From NCBI RefSeq assembly GCF_900089585.1, contig NZ_FLRH01000003.1, positions 2,370,501-2,434,500 on the forward strand: 64,000 nucleotides of DNA, in the 5' to 3' direction. This document shows, one piece after another, positions 32,183 to 41,259 of this stretch (its first letter is position 1; every line of letters begins with the position of its first letter). Made by a program: the position numbers and the translations under genes. The notes below the pieces were generated by a model. It had not been told where the DNA came from. It saw nothing but the letters and a program-made list of their open reading frames with translations, and did no database searches. The stretch comes from Micromonospora sediminicola. Its GTDB lineage: Bacteria > Actinomycetota > Actinomycetes > Mycobacteriales > Micromonosporaceae.

Positions 32183-33346
32183 GTGAGGCAGAAGCTCGCA
32201 CGGGTGCTCGGTGGTGTGGCCATCGGCGCGCTCGTTTTCAGTGGCGCGGCCTGCAAGGCTGACAGTGGTAGCGATGCGGGGGGCAGCAAGGCCGCCTGCG
32301 ACCTGAAGATCGGCTTCTTCGGCCCGCTGACCGGCGACGCCGCGGGTCTCGGTATCCACATGCGCAACGGCACCAAGCTGGCCATCGACCAGTACAACAA
32401 GGACAACGCGGACTGCAAGGTCAACCTGGCCGAGTACGACTCGCAGGGTGACCCGGCCAAGGCCCCCGCGCTGGCCCAGCAGGCCGTCGGCGACAACAAG
32501 GTCGTCGGCATCATCGGCCCGGCGTTCTCGGGTGAGTCCGAGGTCGCCGACCCGATCTTCGACGAGGCCGGCCTGCCGATCATCACGCCGTCGGCGACCC
32601 GGCCGAGCCTGAGCACCAAGAACTGGAAGATCTTCCACCGGGGCGTCGGCAACGACACCTCGCAGGGCCCGGCGGCCGGCCGGTACATCAAGGACGTCCT
32701 GAAGGCCGAGAAGGTCTACGTGGTGGACGACCAGTCCGCGTACGGCGCGGGTCTGGTGGACGAGGTGAAGAAGGTTCTCGGCTCGGTCGCCGGCGAGGAC
32801 AAGATCCAGGTCAAGCAGACCAACTTCTCCGCCGTGGTCACCAAGATCCAGAGCAGCGGTGCGAACGTCCTCTTCTTCGGTGGCTACTACACCGAGGCCG
32901 GCCTGCTGCTCAAGCAGCTCAAGGGCGCGGGCTGGAAGGGCACGATGGTCGCCGGTGACGGTGTCAACGACGCCAACTTCATCAAGGTCGCCGGCCAGCA
33001 GGTCGCCGAGGGCACGATCCTCACCTGCCCCTGCGCCCCGGCCACCGCGGCCAAGGGCTCGTTCGTGACCGACTACAAGGCCGCGTTCGACAACGCCGAG
33101 CCGGGCACCTACGCCGACGTGTCGTACGACATCACCAAGATCATGCTTGAGGGCATCAAGGACGGCAAGGGCACCCGCGCCGACCTGCTGAGCTTCATCA
33201 AGTCCTACAACAAGGCCGGCGGTGCGACCGGCGTGACCTACAAGTTCGAGTCCACCGGCGAGCTGGACCCGGCCCAGGTCATCGTGTGGGCGTTCAAGGT
33301 GAACGCGGGCAAGGTCGTCCCCGACATCGAGATCCCCAAGAGCTGA
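32183..33346 (+). CDS. livJ: Branched-chain amino-acid ABC transporter, substrate-binding lipoprotein
   Basis: A 387-residue periplasmic-binding-type lipoprotein. The lipobox SGAAC follows a short signal sequence and gives a lipidated Cys24. The type I binding fold starts at CDLKIGFFGPLTGDAAGLG; VVGIIGPAFSGESEVADPIF and PIITPSATRPSLS are the conserved ligand-cleft segments, and VLFFGGYYTEAGLLLKQL is in the second lobe. It captures Leu/Ile/Val or a related amide or urea compound. GTG 32183 follows GGAGGAGGG. It is the first gene of livJHMGF, separated from livH by a strong hairpin. Codon use is very biased, as in highly expressed genes. The 260-base upstream gap includes TGTTACAGCACAGCTGTGA, a partial dyad. 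Confidence 0.93.
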   Translation: MRQKLARVLGGVAIGALVFSGAACKADSGSDAGGSKAACDLKIGFFGPLTGDAAGLGIHMRNGTKLAIDQYNKDNADCKVNLAEYDSQGDPAKAPALAQQAVGDNKVVGIIGPAFSGESEVADPIFDEAGLPIITPSATRPSLSTKNWKIFHRGVGNDTSQGPAAGRYIKDVLKAEKVYVVDDQSAYGAGLVDEVKKVLGSVAGEDKIQVKQTNFSAVVTKIQSSGANVLFFGGYYTEAGLLLKQLKGAGWKGTMVAGDGVNDANFIKVAGQQVAEGTILTCPCAPATAAKGSFVTDYKAAFDNAEPGTYADVSYDITKIMLEGIKDGKGTRADLLSFIKSYNKAGGATGVTYKFESTGELDPAQVIVWAFKVNAGKVVPDIEIPKS

Positions 33347-33380
33347 CCGGTTCGTCCGGTCCGGTAACGGGACACCAGGC

Positions 33381-33411
33381 GTGCGGCCGGGAGGCTACCT
33401 CCCGGCCGCAC
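33381..33411 (+). terminator. Intercistronic 14-bp hairpin between livJ and livH
   Basis: GTGCGGCCGGGAGG and its perfect complement flank a CTA loop, 35 bases after the livJ stop and 29 before livH. There is no T-run, so it probably attenuates read-through or shields the livJ mRNA 3' end. Confidence 0.75.
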
Positions 33412-33439
33412 CGCTTGGCCGCACAGTTGGAGCCCCCAC

Positions 33440-34390
33440 TTGAACTTCGATGAGTTGTTCGGGAACTTCCCGACGCTGACCATCACCGGGCTGGAACAGG
33501 GCGCGATCTACGCGCTCATCGCCCTCGGCTACACCCTGGTGTACGGCGTTCTGCGTCTGATCAACTTTGCTCACTCCGAGGTCTTCATGGTCGGTACCTT
33601 CACCGCCCTGTGGACCTGGCAGGCCCTCGGCTACGACCAGAACTCCGCCGCCCCCGCGCTCGGACCCCTGCTGGTGGCCCTGGTCGCCGGACTCGCGGTG
33701 GCGATGGTCGCGGCGGCCGCTACGGCGGTCACCGTCGAGCTGGTGGCCTACCGGCCGCTGCGCAAGCGCAACGCGCCGCCGCTGGCCTTCCTCATCACCG
33801 CGATCGGCGCCTCGTTCGTGCTCGCCGAGTCCTTCGGCATCGGCACCAGCCGCGCGCCCTTCGGCATGCCGACGATGATCACGCAGGACACCGTCTTCAC
33901 CATCTTCGGCGCCGCGGTGACCAACCTCCAGCTCGTGATCCTCGGCGTCACGCTGATCATGATGATCGGGCTGGACCAGTTCGTGAACCGCAGTCGGCTC
34001 GGCCGCGGCATCCGGGCGGTCGCCCAGGACGCGGACACCGCCGCGCTGATGGGGGTCAACAAGAACCGGGTCATCCTGCTGGTCTTCGTGCTCGGCGGCC
34101 TGATGGCCGGTGTCGGCGCGTTGCTGTGGGACCTCCGGTTCGGCTTCACCAAGTTCAACGTCGGCTTCCTGATCGGCCTCAAGGCGTTCTCGGCCGCGGT
34201 GCTCGGCGGTATCGGCAACCTGCGCGGCGCGCTGCTCGGCGGCCTGCTGCTCGGTGTGGTGGAGAACTACGCCGCCGGCCTGTTCGGCGGCGAGTGGAAG
34301 GACTTCACCGGCTTCGTGCTGCTGATCGTGCTGCTGATGTTCCGGCCGACCGGTCTGCTCGGCGAATCTCTCGGGAGGGCGCGCGCATGA
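33440..34390 (+). CDS. livH: Branched-chain amino-acid ABC transporter permease LivH
   Basis: A 316-residue membrane permease with about eight hydrophobic segments. GLEQGAIYALIALGYTLVYGVLRLINFAHSE is present in parts: the segments YALIALGYTLVYGVL and RLINFAHSEVFM are diagnostic of LivH. The cytoplasmic coupling loop is AVAQDADTAALMGVN, and GAVLGGIGNLRGALLGGLLLG-type Gly-rich helices end the protein. The start is TTG 33440, with GGAG 9 bases upstream; no ATG or GTG in frame fits. Its stop overlaps the livM start (ATGA), so the two are coupled. With LivM it forms the transmembrane channel. Confidence 0.93.
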   Translation: MNFDELFGNFPTLTITGLEQGAIYALIALGYTLVYGVLRLINFAHSEVFMVGTFTALWTWQALGYDQNSAAPALGPLLVALVAGLAVAMVAAAATAVTVELVAYRPLRKRNAPPLAFLITAIGASFVLAESFGIGTSRAPFGMPTMITQDTVFTIFGAAVTNLQLVILGVTLIMMIGLDQFVNRSRLGRGIRAVAQDADTAALMGVNKNRVILLVFVLGGLMAGVGALLWDLRFGFTKFNVGFLIGLKAFSAAVLGGIGNLRGALLGGLLLGVVENYAAGLFGGEWKDFTGFVLLIVLLMFRPTGLLGESLGRARA

Positions 34391-35541
34391 CCGCCACCGT
34401 GGACAACAAGCGGACCGCGGGCTTCAAGACCCGCTGGGCGGCGATGCCCAAGCAGGTGCGCTGGGCGGCGATCGCCGCGCTGATCGTCCTGCTCTACATC
34501 CTGCCCAACAAGTGGTTCTACGAATACCTGGGCTTCCCGCTCGGCAGCGACTACTTCGCCTTCTACACCACCCGCTCGGACTTCGCCGGCGTGCTCTTCG
34601 ACACCGCCGTGTTCGTGCTGCTCGCCGTGGGCCTCAACGTGGTGGTCGGCTTCGCCGGCCTGCTCGACCTCGGCTACTTCGGCTTCTACGCGCTCGGCGC
34701 GTACACGGTGGCGTTGCTGACGTCGCCGGAGAGCCGGTTCGGCACGAACTGGCCGTGGCTGGCGGCGGTGCCGCTGGCGGTGATGGTGGCGATGGTCTCC
34801 GGCGTCATCCTCGGCGGCCCGACGCTGCGGCTGCGCGGCGACTACCTGGCCATCGTGACGCTCGGCTTCGCCGAGATGATCCGCCTGTACGCGGCCCGCA
34901 ACGAGGGCATCCTGCAGGGTCAGCGGGGCATCCCGGCGATCCCGCACCCGCCGGGCAGCGGCAGCGACGGCAAACCCCTGTTCGGGGTGGTCGACGCGCG
35001 ACCGTACTACTGGCTGATGCTGACGCTGATCCTGATCGTGCTGGTGCTGATCCGGAACCTGGCCAACAGCCGGGTGGGTCGGGCCTGGGTGGCGATCCGG
35101 GAGGACGAGGACGCCGCCGAGATCATGGGTGTGCCCACGTTCAAGTACAAGCTGTGGGCGTTCGCCATCGGCGCGGCGGTGGCCGGTCTGACCGGCGCGG
35201 TCTTCGCCGGCAAGCAGACGTTCATCAACTCGGACCAGTTCGTGCTGGAGAGTTCCATCCTGGTGCTCGCCGCGGTGATCCTCGGCGGCGCCGGCAACAT
35301 CAAGGGCGCCATCGTCGGCGGCGCGCTCACCTGGTACCTGCCGGAGTGGCTGCGCGGCGTCGGCGACCTGCTCGGCGTGGAGTTCGACGCGGCCGAGTAC
35401 CGGATCCTGGTCTTCGGTCTGGTGGTCATCGTCATGATGATCTTCCGGCCGCAGGGTCTGGTGCCCAACCGGCGGCGGGCGGCCGAGTTCGCCGACCGGC
35501 GCAAGGAAGCGGTTCCCCAGGAGACGGTGCCCAATGAGTGA
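34387..35541 (+). CDS. livM: Branched-chain amino-acid ABC transporter permease LivM
   Basis: A 384-residue permease. After a 30-residue basic N-terminus come about nine hydrophobic segments. Family segments: GLNVVVGFAGLLDLGYFGFY, GPTLRLRGDYLAIVTLGF, coupling loop AIREDEDAAEIMGVPTFKYK, and LVLAAVILGGAGNIKGAIVG. ATG 34387 overlaps livH by 4 bases and the end overlaps livG by 8. Both overlaps point to tight co-translation. It pairs with LivH. Confidence 0.93.
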   Translation: MTATVDNKRTAGFKTRWAAMPKQVRWAAIAALIVLLYILPNKWFYEYLGFPLGSDYFAFYTTRSDFAGVLFDTAVFVLLAVGLNVVVGFAGLLDLGYFGFYALGAYTVALLTSPESRFGTNWPWLAAVPLAVMVAMVSGVILGGPTLRLRGDYLAIVTLGFAEMIRLYAARNEGILQGQRGIPAIPHPPGSGSDGKPLFGVVDARPYYWLMLTLILIVLVLIRNLANSRVGRAWVAIREDEDAAEIMGVPTFKYKLWAFAIGAAVAGLTGAVFAGKQTFINSDQFVLESSILVLAAVILGGAGNIKGAIVGGALTWYLPEWLRGVGDLLGVEFDAAEYRILVFGLVVIVMMIFRPQGLVPNRRRAAEFADRRKEAVPQETVPNE

Positions 35542-36454
35542 GCCGCAGATGCACAGCGAGCGGGATCAGACCAGCGAGCGGGACATCGCCGACGACGGCC
35601 GGAGCACGGTCGGCACCCCGCCCGAGTCCGGGTCGGACACCCCGGTCGAGGCCAACCCGGGCGACACCGCCCCGGCCGGCCGGGAGCCGCTGCTGGAGGT
35701 CGACCACGTCACGCTCCGCTTCGGTGGTGTGGTGGCGCTCAACGACGTCGCGTTCACCCTGTACAAGGGGGAGATCCTCGGCCTGATCGGCCCGAACGGC
35801 GCCGGCAAGACCACCTGCTTCAACGCGATGACGGGTGTCTACCGGCCCACCGAGGGCGAGATCCGGTTCGCCGGGCAGCGGATCAACGGCAAGCGCCGGA
35901 GCTGGATCACCAAGGCGGGCATCGCCCGGACGTTCCAGAACATCCGGCTGTTCCCGGAGATGACCGCGCTGGAGAACGTGATGGTGGGCGCTGACGCCCA
36001 CCACAAGACCAGCGTGATCGCCGCGATGCTGCGGCTGCCGCGGCACTGGCGGGAGGAGCGGCAGGGCCGGGACAAGGCCCACGAGCTGCTGCGCTTCGTC
36101 GGTATCGAGCGCCGCGCCGGCGATCTGGCCCGCAACCTCTCGTACGGCGAGCAGCGCCGGCTGGAGATCGCGCGGGCCCTGGCCACCGACCCGAGCCTGC
36201 TCTGCCTGGACGAGCCGGCTGCCGGCTTCACCCCGGCGGAGAAGGAGGAACTCAACGGGTTGATCCGGAAGATCCGCGACAATGGCACCACGGTGCTGCT
36301 GATCGAGCACGACATGCGTCTCGTCATGGGCGTGACCGACCGGATCGTGGTGCTGGAGTTCGGCAAGAAGATCGCCGAGGGCCTGCCGGCCCAGGTCCGC
36401 GAGGACCCGAAGGTGATCGCGGCGTACCTGGGGGTGCCGACCGATGCTGCTTGA
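35534..36454 (+). CDS. livG: Branched-chain amino-acid ABC transporter ATPase LivG
   Basis: A 306-residue ABC ATPase. The first ~50 residues are an acidic, disordered extension not found in E. coli LivG. Then LLEVDHVTLRFGGVVALNDV starts the ATPase: Walker A GPNGAGKTT, Q-loop FQNIRLFPEMTALENVMVG, signature LSYGEQRRLEIARALA, Walker B LLCLDEPAAG and the H-loop LIEHDM. ATG 35534 overlaps livM; a start inside the extension is possible but none has a better ribosome site. It works with LivF as the cytoplasmic motor. Overlaps livF by 11 bases. Confidence 0.94.
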   Translation: MSEPQMHSERDQTSERDIADDGRSTVGTPPESGSDTPVEANPGDTAPAGREPLLEVDHVTLRFGGVVALNDVAFTLYKGEILGLIGPNGAGKTTCFNAMTGVYRPTEGEIRFAGQRINGKRRSWITKAGIARTFQNIRLFPEMTALENVMVGADAHHKTSVIAAMLRLPRHWREERQGRDKAHELLRFVGIERRAGDLARNLSYGEQRRLEIARALATDPSLLCLDEPAAGFTPAEKEELNGLIRKIRDNGTTVLLIEHDMRLVMGVTDRIVVLEFGKKIAEGLPAQVREDPKVIAAYLGVPTDAA

Positions 36455-37154
36455 GATCAACGACCTGACCCTGCTGTACGGGCGGATCCAGGCGCTGCAC
36501 GGGATCAGCCTGCACGTCGACGAGGGTGAGGTGGTGGCCCTGATCGGCGCGAACGGCGCCGGCAAGACCACCACCATGCGCGCCATCTCCGGGCTGCGCC
36601 CGGTGGCGAGCGGCTCGATCATGTTCAACGGCACCGACGTCACCCGGATGCGGGCCGACCTGCGGGTGGTCCGGGGCATCGGGCAGGCGCCGGAGGGTCG
36701 GGGCGTCTTCCCGGGCATGTCGGTCGTGGAGAACCTGGAGATGGGTGCGTACACCCGCCGGGACCGCGCGGGCATCGCCGAGGACATGAAGATGGTCCTG
36801 GACCTCTTCCCCCGGCTGCACGAGCGGCGCAAGCAGGCCGGCGGCACGCTCTCCGGCGGCGAGCAGCAGATGCTGGCGGTGGGCCGGGCGCTGATGGCCC
36901 GCCCGAAGCTGCTGCTGCTCGACGAGCCCTCGATGGGTCTCGCGCCGATGCTGATCCAGCAGATCTTCGAGATCATCACCCGGATCAACGAGCAGGGCAC
37001 CACCATCCTGCTGGTCGAGCAGAACGCCCAGCAGGCGCTCTCCCGGGCCCACCGGGGCTACGTGCTGGAGACCGGCCGGATCGTCAAGGAGGGCACCGGC
37101 CGGGACCTGCTGCACGACCCGGCGGTCAAGGAGGCGTACCTCGGCGTGGCCTGA
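36444..37154 (+). CDS. livF: Branched-chain amino-acid ABC transporter ATPase LivF
   Basis: A 236-residue ABC ATPase, the normal LivF length. Walker A is GANGAGKTT, the Q-loop region GQAPEGRGVFPGMSVVENLEMG, of which GRGVFPGMSV is typical of LivF, signature LSGGEQQMLAVGRALM, Walker B LLLLDEPSMGL, and H-loop region LLVEQNAQQAL where Gln replaces His as in other LivF proteins. Start ATG 36444 overlaps livG. It is the last gene of the operon and is followed by a strong terminator. Confidence 0.94.
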   Translation: MLLEINDLTLLYGRIQALHGISLHVDEGEVVALIGANGAGKTTTMRAISGLRPVASGSIMFNGTDVTRMRADLRVVRGIGQAPEGRGVFPGMSVVENLEMGAYTRRDRAGIAEDMKMVLDLFPRLHERRKQAGGTLSGGEQQMLAVGRALMARPKLLLLDEPSMGLAPMLIQQIFEIITRINEQGTTILLVEQNAQQALSRAHRGYVLETGRIVKEGTGRDLLHDPAVKEAYLGVA

Positions 37155-37166
37155 GGTCGTACCGGT

Positions 37167-37205
37167 CGACGGCCGGTCGTCCCCGCGGGGGGCGACCGGC
37201 CGTCG
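37167..37205 (+). terminator. Terminator of the liv operon
   Basis: CGACGGCCGGTCG (37167-37179) and its exact complement (37193-37205), with TCCCC facing GGGGG inside, form an 18-bp interrupted stem 12 bases after the livF stop. TTCC follows. Confidence 0.8.
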
Positions 37206-37247
37206 CGTTCCCGGTGCCGCCGGCCACGGGTTGTCGGGGCCACGGAC

Positions 37248-37253
37248 TAGAGT
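37248..37253 (+). promoter_or_regulatory. Leaderless-type -10 of polA
   Basis: TAGAGT ends 7 bases before GTG 37261 and there is no ribosome-binding sequence. It supports GTG 37261 rather than an upstream start. Confidence 0.5.
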
Positions 37254-37260
37254 CGCTGCC

Positions 37261-39960
37261 GTGACAGCTACGACGCCGCGCCTGCTCCTCGTCGACGGAC
37301 ACTCCCTGGCATACCGGGCCTTCTTCGCCCTGCCGGTGGAAAACTTCTCCACCACGACGGGGCAGCCGACCAACGCCGTCTACGGCTTCACCTCCATGCT
37401 GATCAACGTGCTCCGCGACGAGCAGCCGACGCACATCGTGGTCGCCTTCGACGTCTCCCGCCGGTCCTTCCGCACCGACCGCTACGCGGAGTACAAGGCC
37501 GGCCGCAGCGAGACCCCGACCGACTTCAAGGGGCAGGTCAGTCTGGTCAAGGAGGTGCTCGCCGCGCTGCGCGTGCCGGTGGTCGAGAAGGAGGGCTTCG
37601 AGGCCGACGACGTGATCGCCACGCTCGCCTGCCAGGCCCGCGACCAGGGCATGGACGTGCTGATCACCACCGGCGACCGGGACGCGTTCCAGCTCGTCGG
37701 CGACCGGGTCACCGTGCTCTACCCGCGCAAGGGCGTCTCCGACCTGGCCCGGATGGACCCGGCCGCGGTCGAGGCGAAGTACGGTGTCACGCCGGACCGC
37801 TACCGCGACCTGGCCGCGCTGGTCGGCGAGACCAGTGACAACCTGCCCGGCGTCCCGGGCGTCGGGCCGAAGACCGCGGCCAAGTGGATCAACCTCTACG
37901 GCGGCGTCGAGGGCGTGGTGGCCCGGGCCGACGAGATCAAGGGCAAGGCCGGCGACAGCCTGCGCGAGCGCCTGGCCGACGTGATCCGCAACTACGAGAT
38001 CAACTGCCTGGTCTCCGACCTGGAGCTGCCGGTGCGCCCGGAGGACGCCCGCTGGCAGGGGTGGGACCGCGAGGCCGTGCACCAGGTCTTCGACACGCTC
38101 CAGTTCCGCATCCTGCGCGACCGGCTCTACCAGTACCTGGAGGCGGTCGAACCGGAGGCGGAGGCCGGCTTCGAGCTGGCCGGCGAGGTGCTCACCGAGC
38201 CGGGCGCGGTCGCGGGCTGGCTGGACACGCACGCGGGCGCGGGCGCGCCCGTCGGTCTGGCGGTCACCCTCGACACCGGACCCAACCGTCGGCACACCGC
38301 CACCGTGACCGGGATGGCGCTGGCCACCGCCGGCGGCGCCGCGGCCTGGTTCGACCCGAGCGGCCTGGGCGCCGACGACGAGGGCGCCCTGGCCGGCTGG
38401 CTCGCCGACGCGACGCGCCCGAAGGTGCTGCACGACAGCAAGCCGGCGGTGCTGGCGTTCGCCGCGCACGGCTGGGACCTGCAGGGCATCGCCCGCGACA
38501 CGCAGATCGCCGCCTACCTGGCCCGCCCCGACCAGCGGTCCTACGACCTCACCGACCTGGCGCTGCGCTACCTGCACCGCGAGCTGCGCGTCGACGCCCC
38601 GGAGACCGGTCAGCTCACGCTCGACGGGTTCGGCGACGACGGCGCGGCCGAGCAGAACCTGATGCTGCAGGCCCGGGCCACCCTCGACCTGGCCGACGCG
38701 ATCGACGCCGAGCTGTCCCGCGACGGCGAGCAGTCCGCCCGGCTGATGGCCGGCGTGGAGCTGCCGCTGATGCGGGTCCTCGCCACCATGGAGCGCACCG
38801 GCATCGCCGCCGACACCGACTACCTCTCCGAGCTGGAGGCGCACTTCGCCGCCGAGGTGAAGGCCGCCGCCCAGGCCGCCTACGAGGTGGTCGGCCGGGA
38901 GTTCAACCTCGGCTCGCCGAAGCAGCTGCAGGAGATCCTCTTCACCGAGCTGGGCCTGCCCAAGACCAAGCGGATCAAGACCGGCTACACCACCGACGCC
39001 GACGCGCTGCAGTGGCTCTACGCGCAGACCGAGCACCCGCTGCTGCACCACCTGCTGCGGCACCGCGACGTCGCCAAGCTCAAGTCGACGGTCGACGGGC
39101 TGCTCAAGTCGGTCTCCGACGACGGCCGGATCCACACCACGTTCAACCAGACCGTGGCGGCGACCGGGCGGCTCTCCTCGACCGAGCCGAACCTGCAGAA
39201 CATCCCTATCCGCACCGAGGAGGGCCGGCGGATCCGCCGGGCCTTCGTGGTCGGCGAGGGCTACGAGTCCCTGCTGACCGCCGACTACAGCCAGATCGAG
39301 ATGCGGATCATGGCGCACCTGTCCTCGGACGACGCGCTGATCGAGGCGTTCAACTCCGGGCACGACTTCCACGCGGCGACCGCCTCGTCGGTCTTCACCG
39401 TCGAGGTCGACCAGGTCACCGCCGACCAGCGGCGCAAGATCAAGGCGATGAACTACGGCCTGGCATACGGCCTGAGCGCGTTCGGCCTCTCCCAGCAGCT
39501 CGGCATCACCGCCGAGGAGGCGCGCGGGCTGATGGAGAACTACTTCGCCGGGTTCGGCGGGGTCCGCGACTACCTCCAGGAGGTGGTGGCCCGGGCCCGG
39601 CAGGACGGCTACACCTCCACCATCCTGGGCCGCCGCCGCTACCTGCCCGACCTGGTCAGCGACAACCGGCAGCGCCGGGAGATGGCCGAGCGGATGGCGC
39701 TCAACGCCCCGATCCAGGGCTCGGCCGCCGACATCATCAAGGTCGCCATGCTGCGCGTCGACGCCGCGCTGCGCGAGGCCGGGCTGCGGTCCCGGATGCT
39801 GCTGCAGGTGCACGACGAGTTGGTCTTCGAGGTCGCACCGGGGGAGCGCGAGGCGTTGGAGGCGCTGGTGCGCCGGGAGATGGGCCAGGCGCACCCGCTC
39901 TCGGTCCCGATGGAGGTGTCGGTCGGCGACGGCCGCGACTGGAACAGCGCCGACCACTGA
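37261..39960 (+). CDS. polA: DNA polymerase I
   Basis: An 899-residue repair and Okazaki-fragment polymerase. The 5' nuclease domain (about 1-300) begins LLLVDGHSLAYRAFFALP and has EGFEADDVIATLA and SDNLPGVPGVGPKTA. The middle exonuclease-like domain (about 320-510) has VGLAVTLDTGPN where the catalytic D-x-E should be, so proofreading is absent, as known for actinobacterial PolA. The polymerase domain has RIRRAFVVGEG, LTADYSQIEMRIMAHLS, RRKIKAMNYGLAYG and LQVHDELVFE. GTG 37261 follows a TAGAGT -10 by 7 bases; a frame open ten codons further upstream is not used. It is alone in its transcript between the liv terminator and a convergent CPBP gene. Confidence 0.96.
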   Translation: MTATTPRLLLVDGHSLAYRAFFALPVENFSTTTGQPTNAVYGFTSMLINVLRDEQPTHIVVAFDVSRRSFRTDRYAEYKAGRSETPTDFKGQVSLVKEVLAALRVPVVEKEGFEADDVIATLACQARDQGMDVLITTGDRDAFQLVGDRVTVLYPRKGVSDLARMDPAAVEAKYGVTPDRYRDLAALVGETSDNLPGVPGVGPKTAAKWINLYGGVEGVVARADEIKGKAGDSLRERLADVIRNYEINCLVSDLELPVRPEDARWQGWDREAVHQVFDTLQFRILRDRLYQYLEAVEPEAEAGFELAGEVLTEPGAVAGWLDTHAGAGAPVGLAVTLDTGPNRRHTATVTGMALATAGGAAAWFDPSGLGADDEGALAGWLADATRPKVLHDSKPAVLAFAAHGWDLQGIARDTQIAAYLARPDQRSYDLTDLALRYLHRELRVDAPETGQLTLDGFGDDGAAEQNLMLQARATLDLADAIDAELSRDGEQSARLMAGVELPLMRVLATMERTGIAADTDYLSELEAHFAAEVKAAAQAAYEVVGREFNLGSPKQLQEILFTELGLPKTKRIKTGYTTDADALQWLYAQTEHPLLHHLLRHRDVAKLKSTVDGLLKSVSDDGRIHTTFNQTVAATGRLSSTEPNLQNIPIRTEEGRRIRRAFVVGEGYESLLTADYSQIEMRIMAHLSSDDALIEAFNSGHDFHAATASSVFTVEVDQVTADQRRKIKAMNYGLAYGLSAFGLSQQLGITAEEARGLMENYFAGFGGVRDYLQEVVARARQDGYTSTILGRRRYLPDLVSDNRQRREMAERMALNAPIQGSAADIIKVAMLRVDAALREAGLRSRMLLQVHDELVFEVAPGEREALEALVRREMGQAHPLSVPMEVSVGDGRDWNSADH

Positions 39961-40003
39961 CCCTCCGGGCCGGCCGGCCGCGTCCGGTCACCGGGACAGC
40001 CGG

Positions 40004-40870
40004 TCAGAGACCGAGCAGGAGGGGCGCCGCGTTGACCGCGCCGTGCGCCACGAGCGGCGGCCACATCCGGCGGTACCGGGACCACAGGTAGCCGAGGAAC
40101 AGCCCCGTCACGCCCTGGTTCACGATCACCGACGCCAGGTCGACGCCGGGGCGGCCGCTGCCCTGGATGGCCACGTGCCAGGCGGCCCAGACCAGCGACG
40201 CGAGCACGATCGCCGGCCAGCGGCCCAGCAGCGACTCCCACCGGGTCTGCAGCCACCGCCGGTAGAAGACCTCCTCCAGCACCGCGTTCACCGCGAAGCC
40301 CACCAGCAGCACGACGACCAGCTCGACCACGGTGACGGTGCGCCCCCAGTCACTGGCCGGCACGGCCAGCGGCGTCGCGTAGCTGAGCACCAGCCACACC
40401 GCCACCGGCAGCGCCGGACCCCACCGGTGGGCGGCGTCCGCCGGGGCCGGCCCGGGCCGCCACCGCGGCGGCCGCCGGCGCGCGGCCAGGAACACCCCGA
40501 CCGGTACGCCGAGCAGCAGCGCGAGCTTCAGCACGGAGTACGCGGGCTCGCCGCCCAGCAGCGGCATGACGGCGGCGAACGCGACGCCGGCCAGCAGCAG
40601 CGGCACCGCCTCGCGGTACGGCGCGACCGGGTCCGGCCACCTCGGGTCGGCGGCGGGCGGGATCAGCCGGATCAGGGCGATGCCGGCGAGCGCCGGGATC
40701 CACCGGTTCCACATGGGTACGGTGCCGTCGTGGTCGGCGCTGTACCTGACGCCGGTGTTCCCGGTGGCCACCAGGAAGACGGCCGCGACGACGACGAGCC
40801 CGAGGCCCGCGACGAGGACCACCCGCCCGGCGCGGGGATGACGGCCGTCGATCGAGGTGCCTGTCGTCAT
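40004..40870 (-). CDS. CPBP-family intramembrane protease
   Basis: A 288-residue membrane protein of the CAAX/bacteriocin-processing (CPBP) type. Eight or so hydrophobic segments cover most of the chain. The glutamate motif EEVFYRRWLQ near residue 205 and the two later His motifs WHVAIQ and HGAVNA make up the family active site. CPBP proteases cut or process membrane-bound peptides or act as anti-sigma proteases; here no substrate is adjacent. I choose ATG 40870 because TACCGT ends 7 bases before it; GTG 40879 adds three residues and would lie inside the promoter. Convergent with polA. Confidence 0.85.
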   Translation of the reverse strand: MTTGTSIDGRHPRAGRVVLVAGLGLVVVAAVFLVATGNTGVRYSADHDGTVPMWNRWIPALAGIALIRLIPPAADPRWPDPVAPYREAVPLLLAGVAFAAVMPLLGGEPAYSVLKLALLLGVPVGVFLAARRRPPRWRPGPAPADAAHRWGPALPVAVWLVLSYATPLAVPASDWGRTVTVVELVVVLLVGFAVNAVLEEVFYRRWLQTRWESLLGRWPAIVLASLVWAAWHVAIQGSGRPGVDLASVIVNQGVTGLFLGYLWSRYRRMWPPLVAHGAVNAAPLLLGL

Positions 40871-40877
40871 CGCCGGC

Positions 40878-40883
40878 ACGGTA
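40878..40883 (-). promoter_or_regulatory. Leaderless-type -10 of the CPBP gene
   Basis: TACCGT on the minus strand ends 7 bases before ATG 40870, deciding between the two candidate starts. Confidence 0.5.
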
Positions 40884-40911
40884 CCAACACGCCGCGAGCG
40901 ACCAGGCGGGC

Positions 40912-41259
40912 TCAGCCCTTGAGCGGGTCGTGCCCCCAGTTCATCAGCGACCAGCGCCAGCGGGTGTCCCGGACGTCGCCGGAGGGCCGCTGGGCGAGGT
41001 GCCGGTGGACGTACCCGATCACCTTGCGCATGTGCTTGTAGTCGGCCGCGGTCAGGTCGGCGCGCTTGCGGCGCAGCAGGTCGACGATCCTGCGGCCGGA
41101 GTCGTGCCCGACGGACTCGCCGCCCTTGGTGCCCTTCTTGTGCCAGCCGACGTGCTTGGACTCGTCGCTCTCCAGCCAGCGGGTCAGCTCGGCGGGCTTC
41201 ATGTTCACCGCGTCGGTGAACTCCCGGTAGGTCTGCTGCGGATCCTCAGCGCGACTCAT
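40912..41259 (-). CDS. DUF3140-family protein
   Basis: A 115-residue basic, soluble protein. SRAEDPQQTYREF, MKPAELTRWLESDESKHVG, the Gly/Lys turn KKGTKGGESVGHDSGRRIV and YKHMRKVIGYVHRHLAQRP match the DUF3140 family, which is thought to bind DNA. The start overlaps the end of the DUF2945 gene upstream by 14 bases, so the two form a translationally coupled pair. DUF3140 and DUF2945 genes are often neighbours in actinobacteria; their shared role is not established. Confidence 0.85.
   Translation of the reverse strand: MSRAEDPQQTYREFTDAVNMKPAELTRWLESDESKHVGWHKKGTKGGESVGHDSGRRIVDLLRRKRADLTAADYKHMRKVIGYVHRHLAQRPSGDVRDTRWRWSLMNWGHDPLKG

Noticed and set aside
37126..39957. Long minus-strand frame opposite polA
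   Set aside because: An acidic, Val/Gly/Arg-rich shadow with no recognisable domain; polA is certain on the plus strand.
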